The position numbers and the translations under genes were made by a program. A stretch of 64,000 bases of DNA, from the NCBI GenBank assembly GCA_903895845.1, contig CAITVK010000109.1, forward strand, positions 25,080-89,079, written 5' to 3'. Shown piece by piece: positions 20,481 through 28,930 of the stretch; position 1 is the stretch's first letter, and the number at the start of each line of letters is the position of its first letter. The notes under the pieces were generated by a model. That model did no database searches. It saw nothing but the letters and a program-made list of their open reading frames with translations, and had not been told where the DNA came from. Origin of the DNA: an uncultured Chitinophagaceae bacterium. Its GTDB lineage: Bacteria; Bacteroidota; Bacteroidia; Chitinophagales; Chitinophagaceae.

Positions 20481-21158
20481 ATGAAGAAAATAGCCGTGAT
20501 AGTTGCAGGTGGTTCAGGACAACGAATGGGCGTATCCCTACCCAAACAATTTTTGTTATTAAAGGGCAAATCGCTTCTGTGGCATACCGTCCGTGCCTTC
20601 CTTGAGGCATACCCCGACTTTCAACTAGTTATTGTTTTACCCGAAGACCATCTTGCCACCGGCAGAGAAATAGCCGACTCCTTCCCTACCGCCAACATTC
20701 ACTTCACAACTGGCGGTGCCACCCGTTTCCATTCTGTAAAGAACGGCTTAGAGTTGTTAGATACCACCCACGCAATTGTTTTTGTGCATGATGGGGTAAG
20801 ATGTTTGCTTACGCCCACCCTCATAAAAAGATGCTATGAACAAGCAGTAATTAAAGGTTCTGCGATCCCTGCTGTGGCCGCTACGGATAGCATCCGAATA
20901 GCAACAGGAAACGACGAAAGCATTGTGGCAGACCGTACACAAGTTCGCATTATTCAAACACCACAGACCTTTAAGGCCGAACTATTGTTACCCGCTTTCA
21001 ATCAGGAATACAAAGATTCCTTTACAGACGAGGCAACCGTGGCAGAAGCTTATGGAAACAAAATATGCTTGATTGAGGGGGAATATAACAACCTAAAAAT
21101 AACCCGACCCATCGACCTGTTGGTAGCAGAGAAGATATTAGAAGAAAGGGGATTGTAG
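20481..21158 (+). CDS. ispD: 2-C-methyl-D-erythritol 4-phosphate cytidylyltransferase IspD
   Basis: AVIVAGGSGQRMGVSLPKQFLLLKGKSLL...VHDGVRCLLTP...TDEATVAEAYG. Confidence 0.93.
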   Translation: MKKIAVIVAGGSGQRMGVSLPKQFLLLKGKSLLWHTVRAFLEAYPDFQLVIVLPEDHLATGREIADSFPTANIHFTTGGATRFHSVKNGLELLDTTHAIVFVHDGVRCLLTPTLIKRCYEQAVIKGSAIPAVAATDSIRIATGNDESIVADRTQVRIIQTPQTFKAELLLPAFNQEYKDSFTDEATVAEAYGNKICLIEGEYNNLKITRPIDLLVAEKILEERGL

Positions 21159-21272
21159 AAAGGCGAACAACTATCTGCTATTGGGTAGCAAACACCTTTC
21201 AAACTTGTGAGCGCAACGGAGTAGAGCGACTCATCCTTTTCTAATCTTTTTGTATTGTTTGTGAAGTATTAC

Positions 21273-22181
21273 TTATTTCTTCACCAACTTCAACGGCCAA
21301 GGGAGTTCATTAAAGTGCCAATGACTGTAAGGCTGCCCAACACCACCCATCGATTCGTAGAAAGCCTTTACGCCTGGCAAGTCGCTTCCTTCAAAGTCAA
21401 AAAGCTTCTTGCTTCCTGCCAACTCCCTAAAAACATGGTCATACAGATAGTAGTTGGCTTCAACCTGTCTCCCTGCTTCAGTGGTATAGTTTATTAGGTT
21501 GTAATATCTTTTAGAATCTGTCAAAAGCAACACAATACTCAACAACTCACCGTGGGCATTGGTAACCTTGCGTATCATTACTTTTCCTGCTGGCTGCCAC
21601 TTTTTACAAAGCTGATTGAAATTGGCAAGAGAAGATTGCTCCACATGACTAATCTTTAGTTTGTTATATTGATAAAACAAAGTAGTTGCTTCATCAATAT
21701 CCAAAGATTCGGTATAAAATAATTCTTGATGATTAGCCCTGTTCACATTCTTTTGGAACGACTTTTTATAAGAAGCTTTTATCTCTTCATAATGTCTATT
21801 CAAATTGGAGATATAGTTATTGCATGGACTGCACCCGAGTGCGTCTGACAAACTAGTATTTGCATCATTAAACAAATAATCCCCATACTTGGCAAAGCTT
21901 GTTAGCTGGTGCTTTATTTCTTGAGGAGAGATTGCTTTAGTGCCGATAAATCCTAATTGTTGGGTAAAAGGCGGGGTATATAAATAAACAATTCCCCACT
22001 TCCTGCGCCAAGGCAAAGGGACAATGGCGGCGTAATCGTCTATAACCAGTCCGCTCCAGTTGTCGGCCATTGCATTGAGGTAGCCGGAAGTAGCGTAAAT
22101 CAATCCATTGGCATTGGCTTCCACACAATTATCCCATTTAGCAGTATCAATCTGATGAGATGGGATAATTTGTAGACGCAT
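21273..22181 (-). CDS. Hypothetical protein, GNAT/FemAB-like fold
   Basis: Start MRLQIIPSHQIDTAKWDNCVEANANGLIYATSGYLNAMADNWSGLV; C-term FDFEGSDLPGVKAFYESMGGVGQPY. Confidence 0.6.
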   Translation of the reverse strand: MRLQIIPSHQIDTAKWDNCVEANANGLIYATSGYLNAMADNWSGLVIDDYAAIVPLPWRRKWGIVYLYTPPFTQQLGFIGTKAISPQEIKHQLTSFAKYGDYLFNDANTSLSDALGCSPCNNYISNLNRHYEEIKASYKKSFQKNVNRANHQELFYTESLDIDEATTLFYQYNKLKISHVEQSSLANFNQLCKKWQPAGKVMIRKVTNAHGELLSIVLLLTDSKRYYNLINYTTEAGRQVEANYYLYDHVFRELAGSKKLFDFEGSDLPGVKAFYESMGGVGQPYSHWHFNELPWPLKLVKK

Positions 22182-22198
22182 ATCTAGAAAGAAAAGGG

Positions 22199-22283
22199 AT
22201 AACCACAAGGGACACAAAGAAGTAAACACAAAGAAGGCCGAAGATAGTCCTTCCCACTCTTTGTGTTTCTTGTCTTTATTACT
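22199..22283. repeat. Palindromic CACAAAG-type element
   Basis: ATAACCACAAGGGACACAAAGAAGTAAACACAAAGAAGG ... CCTTCCCACTCTTTGTGTTTCTTGTCTTTATTACTT. Confidence 0.7.
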
Positions 22284-22704
22284 TTACCACAACATCTTCT
22301 GGTTTTGCCTTACCACGGTGACAAGTATTGCAGGTAACCACTTGCACAGCAGTAGAATCGGTAGCAGGATGATTGATGGTATGAATATATTTTTCATTCA
22401 TCTCGTTGGTCATCAAAATCATTTTGCGTGTAACATCTTTTATTGGATTTGCATCGCTAGCCATATCCAGCTTCTTAGGGTTGGCTTGGGAACCAGCATG
22501 GCAATAACGGCACTTTACATTCAGTGCCACTTTATAATAATCCATCAGATGATCGAGACTATCATACTTAATATCCTTTGCATATACTTTCAGATTTTTA
22601 AATGGCGGATGATCTGAGCTTGGGGAAGTAAACGCGATACTACCGAATGTAACAGCCATCATCAAGGCGATGACAACAACCTTTTTTCTATTGATTAAAC
22701 GCAT
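22279..22704 (-). CDS. Secreted c-type cytochrome (photosynthetic reaction-centre cytochrome c subunit-like fold)
   Basis: N-terminal signal/TM, two haem motifs CRYCH and CNTCH. Confidence 0.8.
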   Translation of the reverse strand: MRLINRKKVVVIALMMAVTFGSIAFTSPSSDHPPFKNLKVYAKDIKYDSLDHLMDYYKVALNVKCRYCHAGSQANPKKLDMASDANPIKDVTRKMILMTNEMNEKYIHTINHPATDSTAVQVVTCNTCHRGKAKPEDVVVK

Positions 22705-22898
22705 AGTTGTTTTATTTAGAGCGGAAAAATAAGGAGTAATGTTTTATCAAGAACTTATTTCGGTGAAATATGTCAATAAATCTTTTACTTCTAGCTCTCC
22801 AAGTACGATTACTTGGTTATTACGGAATTTATTCAGCCATTAAAACAATTATGCTTTCAATTAAATATATTCGCCTTTCAAGTAGTAAGTAATTTTTA

Positions 22899-23879
22899 AT
22901 GATTATAGACAAGCACAATAGGATACACAATTACTTACGCATTTCCCTCACGGACAATTGCAACCTTCGTTGCTTTTACTGTATGCCCGATGCTGATTAT
23001 AGTTTTATGCCGTCATCACAGTTGATGCAGGCCGACGAAATCAATCAAATTGCAAGCACTTTCATTAGTCTCGGTACCAATAAAATACGATTGACTGGTG
23101 GCGAACCTTTGGTGCGTAAGGATGCTGATACCATCATCAAAAACCTATCTGCTTTCCCAATCAAACTTTCTCTTACTACCAATGGAGTTAGGCTGCACGA
23201 TTTCATCGATACCATTCGCGAAGCGCGGATTACGTCTGTCAATATAAGTTTGGATACCCTGCAAGCAAATAAGTTTCAGTTGGTAACTAAACGAAATAAC
23301 TTCAAAAGAGTATGGGATAACATTCAATTATTGCTGGAGAACAATATACATGTAAAAGTGAATGTGGTGGTAATGAAAGGCATTAATGATGGCGAAATAA
23401 ATGAATTTATAGAATGGACCAAACATACACCGGTACATATTCGTTTTATTGAGTTTATGCCATTTACCGGCAACAGATGGATGGATGACAAAGTATTTAC
23501 CTGGCAAGATATTTTGGGAACGATTGAAACCCAATACAGTTGGATCAAGCTGAAGGATGAAACAAACGACACCACAAAAAAGTATATCGTGCCTAGGCAT
23601 AAAGGTACTTTTGCAGTCATTAGCACCATTACTTCACCTTTTTGCAGTACTTGCAACAGGATGCGCCTTACGGCCGATGGAAAAATGAAGAACTGTTTAT
23701 TTTCAAAGGATGAAACAGATTTATTGTCTGCTCTAAGAAAAGGAGAAGACATTGTACCCCTCATTTTGGGCAATGTAAAAGAAAAAGCCGCCGAGAGAGG
23801 CGGACAGTTTGTAAAAGACTTCCATCAACTGCAAGCAGTCGGTATTGAGAACAGAAGTATGATAGCAATTGGAGGATAG
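22899..23879 (+). CDS. moaA: GTP 3',8-cyclase MoaA
   Basis: LRISLTDNCNLRCFYCMP...IRLTGGEPLVRKD...C-terminal CSTCNRMRLTADGKMKNCLF. Confidence 0.95.
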   Translation: MIIDKHNRIHNYLRISLTDNCNLRCFYCMPDADYSFMPSSQLMQADEINQIASTFISLGTNKIRLTGGEPLVRKDADTIIKNLSAFPIKLSLTTNGVRLHDFIDTIREARITSVNISLDTLQANKFQLVTKRNNFKRVWDNIQLLLENNIHVKVNVVVMKGINDGEINEFIEWTKHTPVHIRFIEFMPFTGNRWMDDKVFTWQDILGTIETQYSWIKLKDETNDTTKKYIVPRHKGTFAVISTITSPFCSTCNRMRLTADGKMKNCLFSKDETDLLSALRKGEDIVPLILGNVKEKAAERGGQFVKDFHQLQAVGIENRSMIAIGG

Positions 23880-23881
23880 TA

Positions 23882-23976
23882 TTTAACCACAAGGAACACA
23901 AAGCTATTCCACAGTGTTCACAAAATATTTTACTCCTGGTCCCATTTGTGAAAACCTTAGTGAATTTTGTGGTTAA
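23882..23976. repeat. Palindromic CACAAAG-type element in the moaA-moeA junction
   Basis: TTTAACCACAAGGAACACAAAGC ... TTTGTGAAAACCTTAGTGAATTTTGTGGTTAAG. Confidence 0.8.
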
Positions 23977-23990
23977 GAAAAGATTTAGAT

Positions 23991-25172
23991 ATGATTTCAG
24001 TAGGAGAAGCAAAAAATATACTGGCTAAGGTTTGTAAGCCTTTGACACCTGCTTCCATCCCCTTACAAAAGGCGATGGGATTGGTATTGGCACAAAATGT
24101 TTTTGCTGCCGTAGATGTTCCTGCATTCAATCAATCTTCGATGGATGGCTATGCTTTTCTTTTTGAAGATTGGAGAGGGACGGAGACTTTAATGATAGAA
24201 GGCGTCGTACAAGCAGGCAGTCATTTAGAAAGCCCTGTTCAAGCAAAACAAGCAGTAAGAATTTTTACTGGCGCAGCTGTTCCGAAGAACTTGGATACGG
24301 TGGTGATGCAGGAAAAGGTATTAGTACAAGGTAATCAACTGATAATAAAAGACGACTTATTAAAACAAGGAGGCAATGTCCGCCTAAAAGGAAGTGAGAT
24401 AGAAGTTGGGGATCTGGCATTGGAAAAAGGCACTAAACTATCTCCTGCGGCTATTGGTTTCTTGGCAGGAATAGGTATCAAGGAAGTGTTGGTTTATCCA
24501 AAGCCAAGAGTAAAGTTGATAATTACGGGCAATGAACTGGCACAACCCGGCGAACCTTTAGGTTATGGTCAAGTGTATGAATCTAACTCGTTTGCTGTTT
24601 CAGCCGCTTTGCAACAAATGGGGATTGATGCAGTAATAAGCTTCGCAAAAGATAATATGGAGGAATTAAAAGTTGTGTTGGAAGATGGATTAAAGGACTC
24701 GGATATTCTCTTGATTACTGGCGGTGTTAGTGTTGGGGACTATGACTTTGTAGCGAATACTTTAGCGGATTGTGGCGTTGAAAAGTTATTCCACCGAATA
24801 AAGCAAAGACCGGGTAAACCATTGTTTGCAGGCAGAAAGGGGAATCAAATGGTCTTTGGATTACCAGGCAATCCCTCTTCAGTACTTACTTGTTTCTATG
24901 AGTACGTTGTTCCGTCGCTATCTCAACTAATGAATACAACCACAAGCATCATTCAGTATAAAAGTCTTCCCCTAGCGCATTCATTTGCAAAAGCAAATAA
25001 ATTGACTAACTTTTTAAAAGCTCATTGCACTGATGAAAAGGTCACAATACTCAACGCACAGGAGTCCTACAGATTAAGCTCTTTTGCAACTGCCAATTGT
25101 TTAGTATGTTTGGGCGAAGATGAAATTAATTACAATGAAGGGGATATGGTAGAAGTGCATTTAATAAACTAG
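23991..25172 (+). CDS. moeA: Molybdopterin molybdotransferase MoeA
   Basis: VPAFNQSSMDGYAFLFED...RIFTGAAVPKNLDTVVMQE...ITGGVSVGDYDFV...FGLPGNPSSVLTCF. Confidence 0.95.
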   Translation: MISVGEAKNILAKVCKPLTPASIPLQKAMGLVLAQNVFAAVDVPAFNQSSMDGYAFLFEDWRGTETLMIEGVVQAGSHLESPVQAKQAVRIFTGAAVPKNLDTVVMQEKVLVQGNQLIIKDDLLKQGGNVRLKGSEIEVGDLALEKGTKLSPAAIGFLAGIGIKEVLVYPKPRVKLIITGNELAQPGEPLGYGQVYESNSFAVSAALQQMGIDAVISFAKDNMEELKVVLEDGLKDSDILLITGGVSVGDYDFVANTLADCGVEKLFHRIKQRPGKPLFAGRKGNQMVFGLPGNPSSVLTCFYEYVVPSLSQLMNTTTSIIQYKSLPLAHSFAKANKLTNFLKAHCTDEKVTILNAQESYRLSSFATANCLVCLGEDEINYNEGDMVEVHLIN

Positions 25173-25312
25173 TCGTAAGTGGTAAGTCGAGAGTCATAAG
25201 TAAGCACTTGTTTTTCTTTTTTACTTACTACTTATGACTGACGACTTAATACTTACGACTTACGACTTATGACTTATAACTTATAACTTACGACTTATGA
25301 CTTACGACTTAA
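25173..25312. repeat. Heptanucleotide repeat element, inverted arms GTCGTAA / TTACGAC, overlapping start of tauE-like gene
   Basis: AGTCGTAAGTGGTAAGTCGAGAGTCATAAGTAAG ... CTTACGA CTTACGA CTTATGA CTTATAA CTTATAA CTTACGA CTTATGA CTTACGA CTTAACA. Confidence 0.9.
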
Positions 25313-26037
25313 CACTTTTCTACGGCTTACTCTTGTTGGTAGCCTTCCTTTATGCTTCTGTTGGGCATGGGGGCGCAAGTGGCTATCTGGCATTGATGGC
25401 AATATTCAGCATTGCGCCAAACGTAATGAAGCCCACTGCTTTATTGCTGAATCTCTTCGTGTCTGCAACTTCTTTTATTCAGTTTTATCGGGCCAATCAT
25501 TTCAAATGGAAAATCTTTCTCCCTTTCGCAATAGCGTCTATTCCCATGGCATTCTTGGGTGGGTTGGTAGTGGTAGATGGCACCATTTATAAGAAGTTGC
25601 TAGGCGGATTCTTATTGATTGCCGCCATTAGATTCCTGATATTCCCAAACTTCAAGGTAACAGACATAAAGAAATCGAATATTACATTGTCATTATTGAT
25701 TGGTGCTGTCATTGGTTTATTATCTGGCATGATTGGCATTGGGGGAGGTATCATTCTTTCGCCAGTCTTATTATTATTAAGATGGACAGATCAAAAACAG
25801 ACTGCTGCCATCAGTGCGGCTTTCATTTTCGTGAACTCAGTGGCAGGACTTGCAGGCCAAATAACAAAAGGAATACATTTTAGTGCCGATATGTTTTTAT
25901 ATGTTGCCATTGCATTTGCTGGCGGAATGATGGGTGCTTATTTTGGGGCTCATCGTTTCAAACAGACTGTATTAAAGAATGTATTAGCTGTCGTTTTGAT
26001 GATGGCCGCGTATAAATTAATTCTTCCTCACGCATAA
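25297..26037 (+). CDS. Sulfite exporter TauE/SafE family membrane protein
   Basis: Polytopic; ASVGHGGASGYLALMAI, LLSGMIGIGGGIILSPVLLLL. Confidence 0.88.
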   Translation: MTYDLTLFYGLLLLVAFLYASVGHGGASGYLALMAIFSIAPNVMKPTALLLNLFVSATSFIQFYRANHFKWKIFLPFAIASIPMAFLGGLVVVDGTIYKKLLGGFLLIAAIRFLIFPNFKVTDIKKSNITLSLLIGAVIGLLSGMIGIGGGIILSPVLLLLRWTDQKQTAAISAAFIFVNSVAGLAGQITKGIHFSADMFLYVAIAFAGGMMGAYFGAHRFKQTVLKNVLAVVLMMAAYKLILPHA

Positions 26038-26047
26038 AATTATTTCA

Positions 26048-26560
26048 ATGAAATTCTTGTTATCAATCATGGTTTTACTGTATGCTATCAAGGCATCAGC
26101 ACAAATGGACACAGTATCCACTACACATTTTAGTATTGAAGGAAGAGTAAAAGAGAAGGTAGATTTTGATATCACTAAAATCCAATCCTATTCAACTAAG
26201 ACCATAGACAGTGTGGTTATACTTAATCATTTGAAACAACGTAAGCATGCTATAAAAAATATCACGGGCATCCTGTTAAAAGATGTCTTAAACAAGGCAG
26301 TAATTGATGCTGAGAACCCTAAGGCGCTGAGTGAATACTATATTGAATGTATTGCTACGGATAATTACAAGATTGTGTTCTCCTGGAATGAATTATTCAA
26401 TACAGAAACAGGCAATAATGTGTTGATTATTACCGAGAAGGATGGCAAAAGCGATGTTGGTAGCGATGATGGAATTGCCATAATTACTTCAACCGATTTC
26501 GCTACAGGGCGTAGATATCTAAAGAACTTAAAACAAGTGTTGATTAAAAGAGTTAATTAG
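26048..26560 (+). CDS. Secreted protein resembling oxidoreductase molybdopterin-binding domain (SUOX-like fold)
   Basis: Signal peptide; IKNITGILLKDVLNKAVID...VLIITEKDGKSDVGSDDGIAIITSTDFATGRRYLKNLKQVLIKRVN; sits inside the Moco cluster. Confidence 0.5.
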   Translation: MKFLLSIMVLLYAIKASAQMDTVSTTHFSIEGRVKEKVDFDITKIQSYSTKTIDSVVILNHLKQRKHAIKNITGILLKDVLNKAVIDAENPKALSEYYIECIATDNYKIVFSWNELFNTETGNNVLIITEKDGKSDVGSDDGIAIITSTDFATGRRYLKNLKQVLIKRVN

Positions 26561-26575
26561 TTTTAAACAGAAGTA

Positions 26576-26806
26576 ATGCAATTGAAAGTACAAGCATTTG
26601 GATTATTGGCGGAAATAGTAGGCAATAATATTATAGTCGATAAACAGACTGATACAGATTCATTAAAGAAACAATTAGCTGTACAATTCCCTTCACTTGT
26701 TGATATTAAATATGCCATTGCGGTTGATAAAAAGATTATTGCTGGCAATACACTAATCAATGAAGCATCAATAATCGCCTTGCTTCCACCTTTCTCTGGA
26801 GGGTAA
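26576..26806 (+). CDS. moaD: MoaD/ThiS family molybdopterin synthase small subunit
   Basis: 76 aa, C-terminal ...ALLPPFSGG (GG tail). Confidence 0.9.
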   Translation: MQLKVQAFGLLAEIVGNNIIVDKQTDTDSLKKQLAVQFPSLVDIKYAIAVDKKIIAGNTLINEASIIALLPPFSGG

Positions 26807-26808
26807 GA

Positions 26809-26892
26809 TTTCAACACATAGAAACATAGTTACATAGAGCACATAGACTCGAATACTATGTCTCCTATCTCCCTATGTTTTATGTGTTTAAA
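26809..26892. repeat. Palindromic CATAG-type element in the moaD-moeB junction
   Basis: CAACACATAGAAACATAGTTACATAGAGCACATAGA ... TACTATGTCTCCTATCTCCCTATGTTTTATGTGTTTAAA. Confidence 0.75.
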
Positions 26893-26900
26893 AAAGAAAA

Positions 26901-28010
26901 ATGAAATTGAACAGCAACGATAAAGAGCGGTATAGCAGGCAGATTGGGTTGAAGCAATTTGGCGAATTGGCGCAGCAAAAACTATTACAAGCCAAAGTGT
27001 TAGTGATTGGTGCTGGTGGTTTGGGCTGCCCTGCCTTGCAATATTTGGCGGCTGCGGGTATTGGCAATATTGGCATTGTAGATGATGATACTATTTCACT
27101 TTCCAACCTTCATCGGCAAATATTATACACCACAAATGATTTTGATCTACCCAAAGCGACGATAGCGGCGGGTGCATTGTTGATGTTGAATCCAACTATT
27201 ACTGTTAATGCTTTCCCAGTAAGGCTGGATACCAGCAATGCGTTGGAGCTGATAAGGAACTATGACATCATCATTGATGGTACAGATAATTTTTCTTCGC
27301 GATACCTGATTAATGATGCTTGTGTACTGCTAAAAAAGCCGCTCATCTATGGAAGCGTCTATCAATTTGAAGGGCAGGTAGCAGTTTTTAATGTTGTGAA
27401 TGAAAATAATATCCCATCAGCCAACTACCGTGATTTGTTTCCCCAACAACCAAACAATGAGGAAGTTCCCAATTGCAGTGAGGCTGGTGTAATTGGTGTT
27501 TTACCGGGCATCATTGGCACCATGATGGCTAATGAATGTATCAAACTGATTGCAGGCATTGGCAGTTTATTAACCAATAAATTGCTTATCTATAATGCTT
27601 TGTCCAATCAAACTTATGAGATGGATATTACGCCAAAAGAAGAAACCACCCTGCTTATTCCTCCCAATGAAGCGGCTTTTAAGGCCATGCAATATTCCTT
27701 TTCGTGCGAAGCAGAACATTCTTTTGAAGATGTAGGGATAAAAGACTTTCTTAAATTGATGCAAGAAGAAGATACGATAGTGATTGATGTGCGGGAAGAA
27801 GGCGAAAAGCCAGTTATCACTTCGTTTGAACACATAAATATTCCCATGAGTGTACTAAAAAGGCAAAAGCCAGAGATTAATCAGAAAAATATCCTTGTCT
27901 TTTGCCATGCAGGCATCAGAAGCGTGGACGCTGCCCAATACTTATCCAACGGAAAGAATAAGGTGTATAATTTGAAAGGAGGGATTATTAGATGGATGAG
28001 CTCACTATAA
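26901..28010 (+). CDS. moeB: MoeB/ThiF/HesA family adenylyltransferase with C-terminal rhodanese domain
   Basis: YSRQIGLKQFGELAQQKLLQAKVLVIGAGGLGCPALQYLAAAGIGNIGIVDDD...NLHRQILY; C-term FCHAGIRSVDAAQYL. Confidence 0.92.
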   Translation: MKLNSNDKERYSRQIGLKQFGELAQQKLLQAKVLVIGAGGLGCPALQYLAAAGIGNIGIVDDDTISLSNLHRQILYTTNDFDLPKATIAAGALLMLNPTITVNAFPVRLDTSNALELIRNYDIIIDGTDNFSSRYLINDACVLLKKPLIYGSVYQFEGQVAVFNVVNENNIPSANYRDLFPQQPNNEEVPNCSEAGVIGVLPGIIGTMMANECIKLIAGIGSLLTNKLLIYNALSNQTYEMDITPKEETTLLIPPNEAAFKAMQYSFSCEAEHSFEDVGIKDFLKLMQEEDTIVIDVREEGEKPVITSFEHINIPMSVLKRQKPEINQKNILVFCHAGIRSVDAAQYLSNGKNKVYNLKGGIIRWMSSL

Positions 28011-28013
28011 CCT

Positions 28014-28330
28014 GTTAGTTCTGTGGTAAAACTTATTAGTTTAGCCATAAAAACTTATTAGTTTAGCCATAAAACCTTTAAGTTATGCGACGGAACCTTT
28101 AAGCTTTGCCGCAAAACCTTTAAGTTCTGTGGCAAAACTTATTAGTTTAGCCATAAAACCTTTAAGTTATGCGACGGAACCTTTAAGCTTTGCCGCAAAA
28201 CCTTTAAGTTCTGTGGCAAAACGTATTAGTTTAGCGACAAAACCTTTTAGTTATGCGACGGAACCTTTAAGCTTTGTCGCAAAACCTTTAAGTTCCGCGA
28301 TAAAACTTATTAGTTTTGGGACAAAGTTGG
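28014..28330. repeat. 21-bp tandem array with 84-bp higher-order repeat, about 14-15 units
   Basis: Ordered 21-mers AAAACTTATTAGTTTAGCCAT / AAAACCTTTAAGTTATGCGAC / GGAACCTTTAAGCTTTGCCGC / AAAACCTTTAAGTTCTGTGGC repeated as a block. Confidence 0.95.
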
Positions 28331-28368
28331 TATGAGGTAAGGAAGCCTTTGCAGATAATATAAATACA

Positions 28369-28815
28369 ATGACAGATAAGAAGCACAAACAGATTTTTGT
28401 TAAGGGGGCAATAGGCAGTTCTTTTATTGCAGATAGCATTCAGAAACATAGCACCAAAACTACCATTGGGGCGCACAGTATTTTTCTGGGGCAGGTGCGT
28501 AGCGATAGCAGAGACGATAGAAAAGTGGTGGCAATAGACTATACCACCTACGAAGAGATGGCTCTGGAGAAGATGCACGAGATAAGGGAAGGCATTTTTG
28601 CCAAATATCCGCTTACCTGTATGCACATTTATCACAGCCTGGGAACAGTTGCCGCGGGGGAAATATGTTTGTTTGTATTTACTTCGGCGGTGCATCGGAA
28701 GGAAGCAATAGATGCTTGCGAGGAAGTGGTGGAACTGATAAAAAAGGAATTGCCAATATGGGGGAAGGAAGTTTTTGAGGACGATACACATCAATGGAAA
28801 ATAAATAATGTTTAA
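28369..28815 (+). CDS. moaE: Molybdopterin synthase catalytic subunit MoaE
   Basis: GAHSIFLGQVRSDSRDDRKVVAIDYTTYEEMA...HSLGTVAAGEICLFVFTSAVHRKEAIDAC. Confidence 0.92.
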   Translation: MTDKKHKQIFVKGAIGSSFIADSIQKHSTKTTIGAHSIFLGQVRSDSRDDRKVVAIDYTTYEEMALEKMHEIREGIFAKYPLTCMHIYHSLGTVAAGEICLFVFTSAVHRKEAIDACEEVVELIKKELPIWGKEVFEDDTHQWKINNV

Positions 28816-28915
28816 CCACAAGGGGCACTATGGTTTTCACTAAGAAACACAAGGAAAAAACTATGTCAAACCCCTTGTGTCCCTTGTGAAAAACCTTGTG
28901 TTCTTTGTGGTTAAA
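28811..28915. repeat. Palindromic CACAAGG-type element in the moaE-moaCB junction (arm begins at the moaE stop codon)
   Basis: TTTAACCACAAGGGGCACTATGGTTTTCACTAAGAAACACAAGG ... CCCCTTGTGTCCCTTGTGAAAAACCTTGTGTTCTTTGTGGTTAAA. Confidence 0.85.
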
Positions 28916-28930
28916 CGCCAAAAAATAGCA

